Shown: piece by piece, positions 22,028 through 22,676 of the stretch
Layout of the letters: every line of letters starts with the position of its first letter
Numbering within the stretch: the stretch's first letter is position 1
Assembly: GCA_900544725.1 (NCBI GenBank)
Contig: UQWK01000032.1
Span: 1 to 22,676 of the forward strand
DNA length: 22,676 bases
Source of the DNA: an uncultured Collinsella sp.
GTDB taxonomy: Bacteria > Actinomycetota > Coriobacteriia > Coriobacteriales > Coriobacteriaceae
Direction of reading: 5' to 3'
Translations under genes and position numbers: made by a program
The notes under the pieces: generated by a model
The model's input: the letters and a program-made list of their open reading frames with translations, nothing else
What the model was told of the DNA's origin: nothing
Databases searched by the model: none

Positions 22028-22676
22028 CTACGAATATGCAACCTTGTTGACGCCGACGAGCCCTCGCTCAAAGAAGACGACGTCTGCGGTGTGCAGGCAC
22101 GCCGTTTTCACGGATGGCGCAGAGAGTCGGGGCGCCGTCGAAACGGCGGCTGTCTTTACCCTTGCCGTTTTAATGCTCGCCCCTTTGATGCCGAGCATCG
22201 AAAGCAGGTGCTTGGGAACCTCGTAGTCTTGCTCGATGAGGCCAAAGAATGTGACGCCGGAATCGACGCACACCTTCATGACGCAAGACGAGACGGGCTT
22301 GAACGCCATGCTTCCCGCCGCTCCGCCGACGAAGGATCCAATGAGCACAGGGAGGGTCGCCCCGCCTGTCAGGGCGGTCGCGACAGCGGCTCCGCCGAGC
22401 ATCATGACGGTTGAGAACACGGATTGGCCCATGTTGCTCGCCATCTCGACGGGCTCGATCCTCCCCGACGCCACGAGATAGGAGTTTCGGCACGCCTCCA
22501 TGGTTAGCACGACGAGTGATGCGATGACGTTCGCGCCCCTCGATCCCATTGCGGCGGCCTTTACCGTCTCGCCGAAGGCGCCCTTTGCTGCTGCGGCAGT
22601 GATTGCCGCGGTCGCCGATCCGGACACGAACCCGTTGGTGGCGCCGGCGCATGCCGCCGTCCCGATGGACTTCAAG
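22028..22676 (-). CDS. Glycine-rich membrane protein, C-terminal part (runs off the window)
   Basis: About 215 residues are visible and the frame is open to the window edge, so the true start lies outside. The visible part has Gly/Ala-rich hydrophobic segments (GFVSGSATAAITAAAAKGAF, then VIASLVVLTM and MMLGGAAVATALTGG, VLIGSFVGGAAGSMAF) with GxxxG spacing, as in glycine-zipper membrane-inserting proteins. The C-terminal tail of about 75 residues is basic and carries repeated KTA units (IKTARVKTAAV, VKTACLHTADV), then FFERGLVGVNKVAYS. I do not recognise the family. Signalling, secretion or toxin roles are all possible; the N-terminal part would decide. Confidence 0.65.
   Translation of the reverse strand, partial: LKSIGTAACAGATNGFVSGSATAAITAAAAKGAFGETVKAAAMGSRGANVIASLVVLTMEACRNSYLVASGRIEPVEMASNMGQSVFSTVMMLGGAAVATALTGGATLPVLIGSFVGGAAGSMAFKPVSSCVMKVCVDSGVTFFGLIEQDYEVPKHLLSMLGIKGASIKTARVKTAAVSTAPRLSAPSVKTACLHTADVVFFERGLVGVNKVAYS

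Overview
The window is 22.7 kb of GC-rich bacterial chromosome. Base composition, a Tat-like signal paired with an LAGTG-type cell-wall sorting signal, and a second type II topoisomerase operon together suggest a Coriobacteriia gut actinobacterium, most likely Collinsella or a close relative. This assignment is inference; there is no rRNA or other strong marker in the window. Several genes sit in AT-richer or rearranged stretches that look like accessory DNA.

Layout. (1) 99-4466: a 1455-residue exported, wall-anchored surface protein. (2) 4557-5381, minus strand: a two-gene cassette of a Cro/C1-type regulator and a four-helix membrane protein behind a near-consensus promoter. (3) 5619-6635, minus: a lipoprotein ending at a textbook terminator, with a 414-base spacer upstream. 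(4) 7050-8258, minus: an AAA/DUF4143 ATPase next to an AT-rich island. (5) 8511-12794, plus: a parE-parC-like topoisomerase operon ending at a bidirectional terminator. (6) 12916-16114: a redox cluster made of an iron-sulfur flavoprotein, an alpha/beta hydrolase, a CMD-cupin fusion and a divergent MerR regulator with a classical 19-bp-spacer MerR promoter. Two flavodoxin-family gene remnants lie inside it. (7) 16252-20499: a LysR regulator divergent from two aldo-keto reductases and a YqhD-type alcohol dehydrogenase, with a third flavodoxin remnant between the reductases. This resembles the E. coli yqhD-dkgA aldehyde-reduction pair. (8) 20580-22006: a DUF3800 gene in a module bounded by a 49-bp direct repeat. 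It is preceded by a predicted promoter, a short two-hairpin RNA and an intrinsic terminator just before the DUF3800 start. (9) 22028-22676, minus: the C-terminal part of a glycine-rich membrane protein cut by the window edge.

The most interesting element is the DUF3800 locus. Promoter, tiny structured RNA, terminator and protein gene occur in the order seen in type III (RNA-antitoxin) toxin-antitoxin and abortive-infection modules. DUF3800 has an RNase H-like acidic motif set, so an RNA-regulated nuclease is plausible but unproven. The three flavodoxin-family fragments within 5.5 kb show that the redox region has been repeatedly rearranged.
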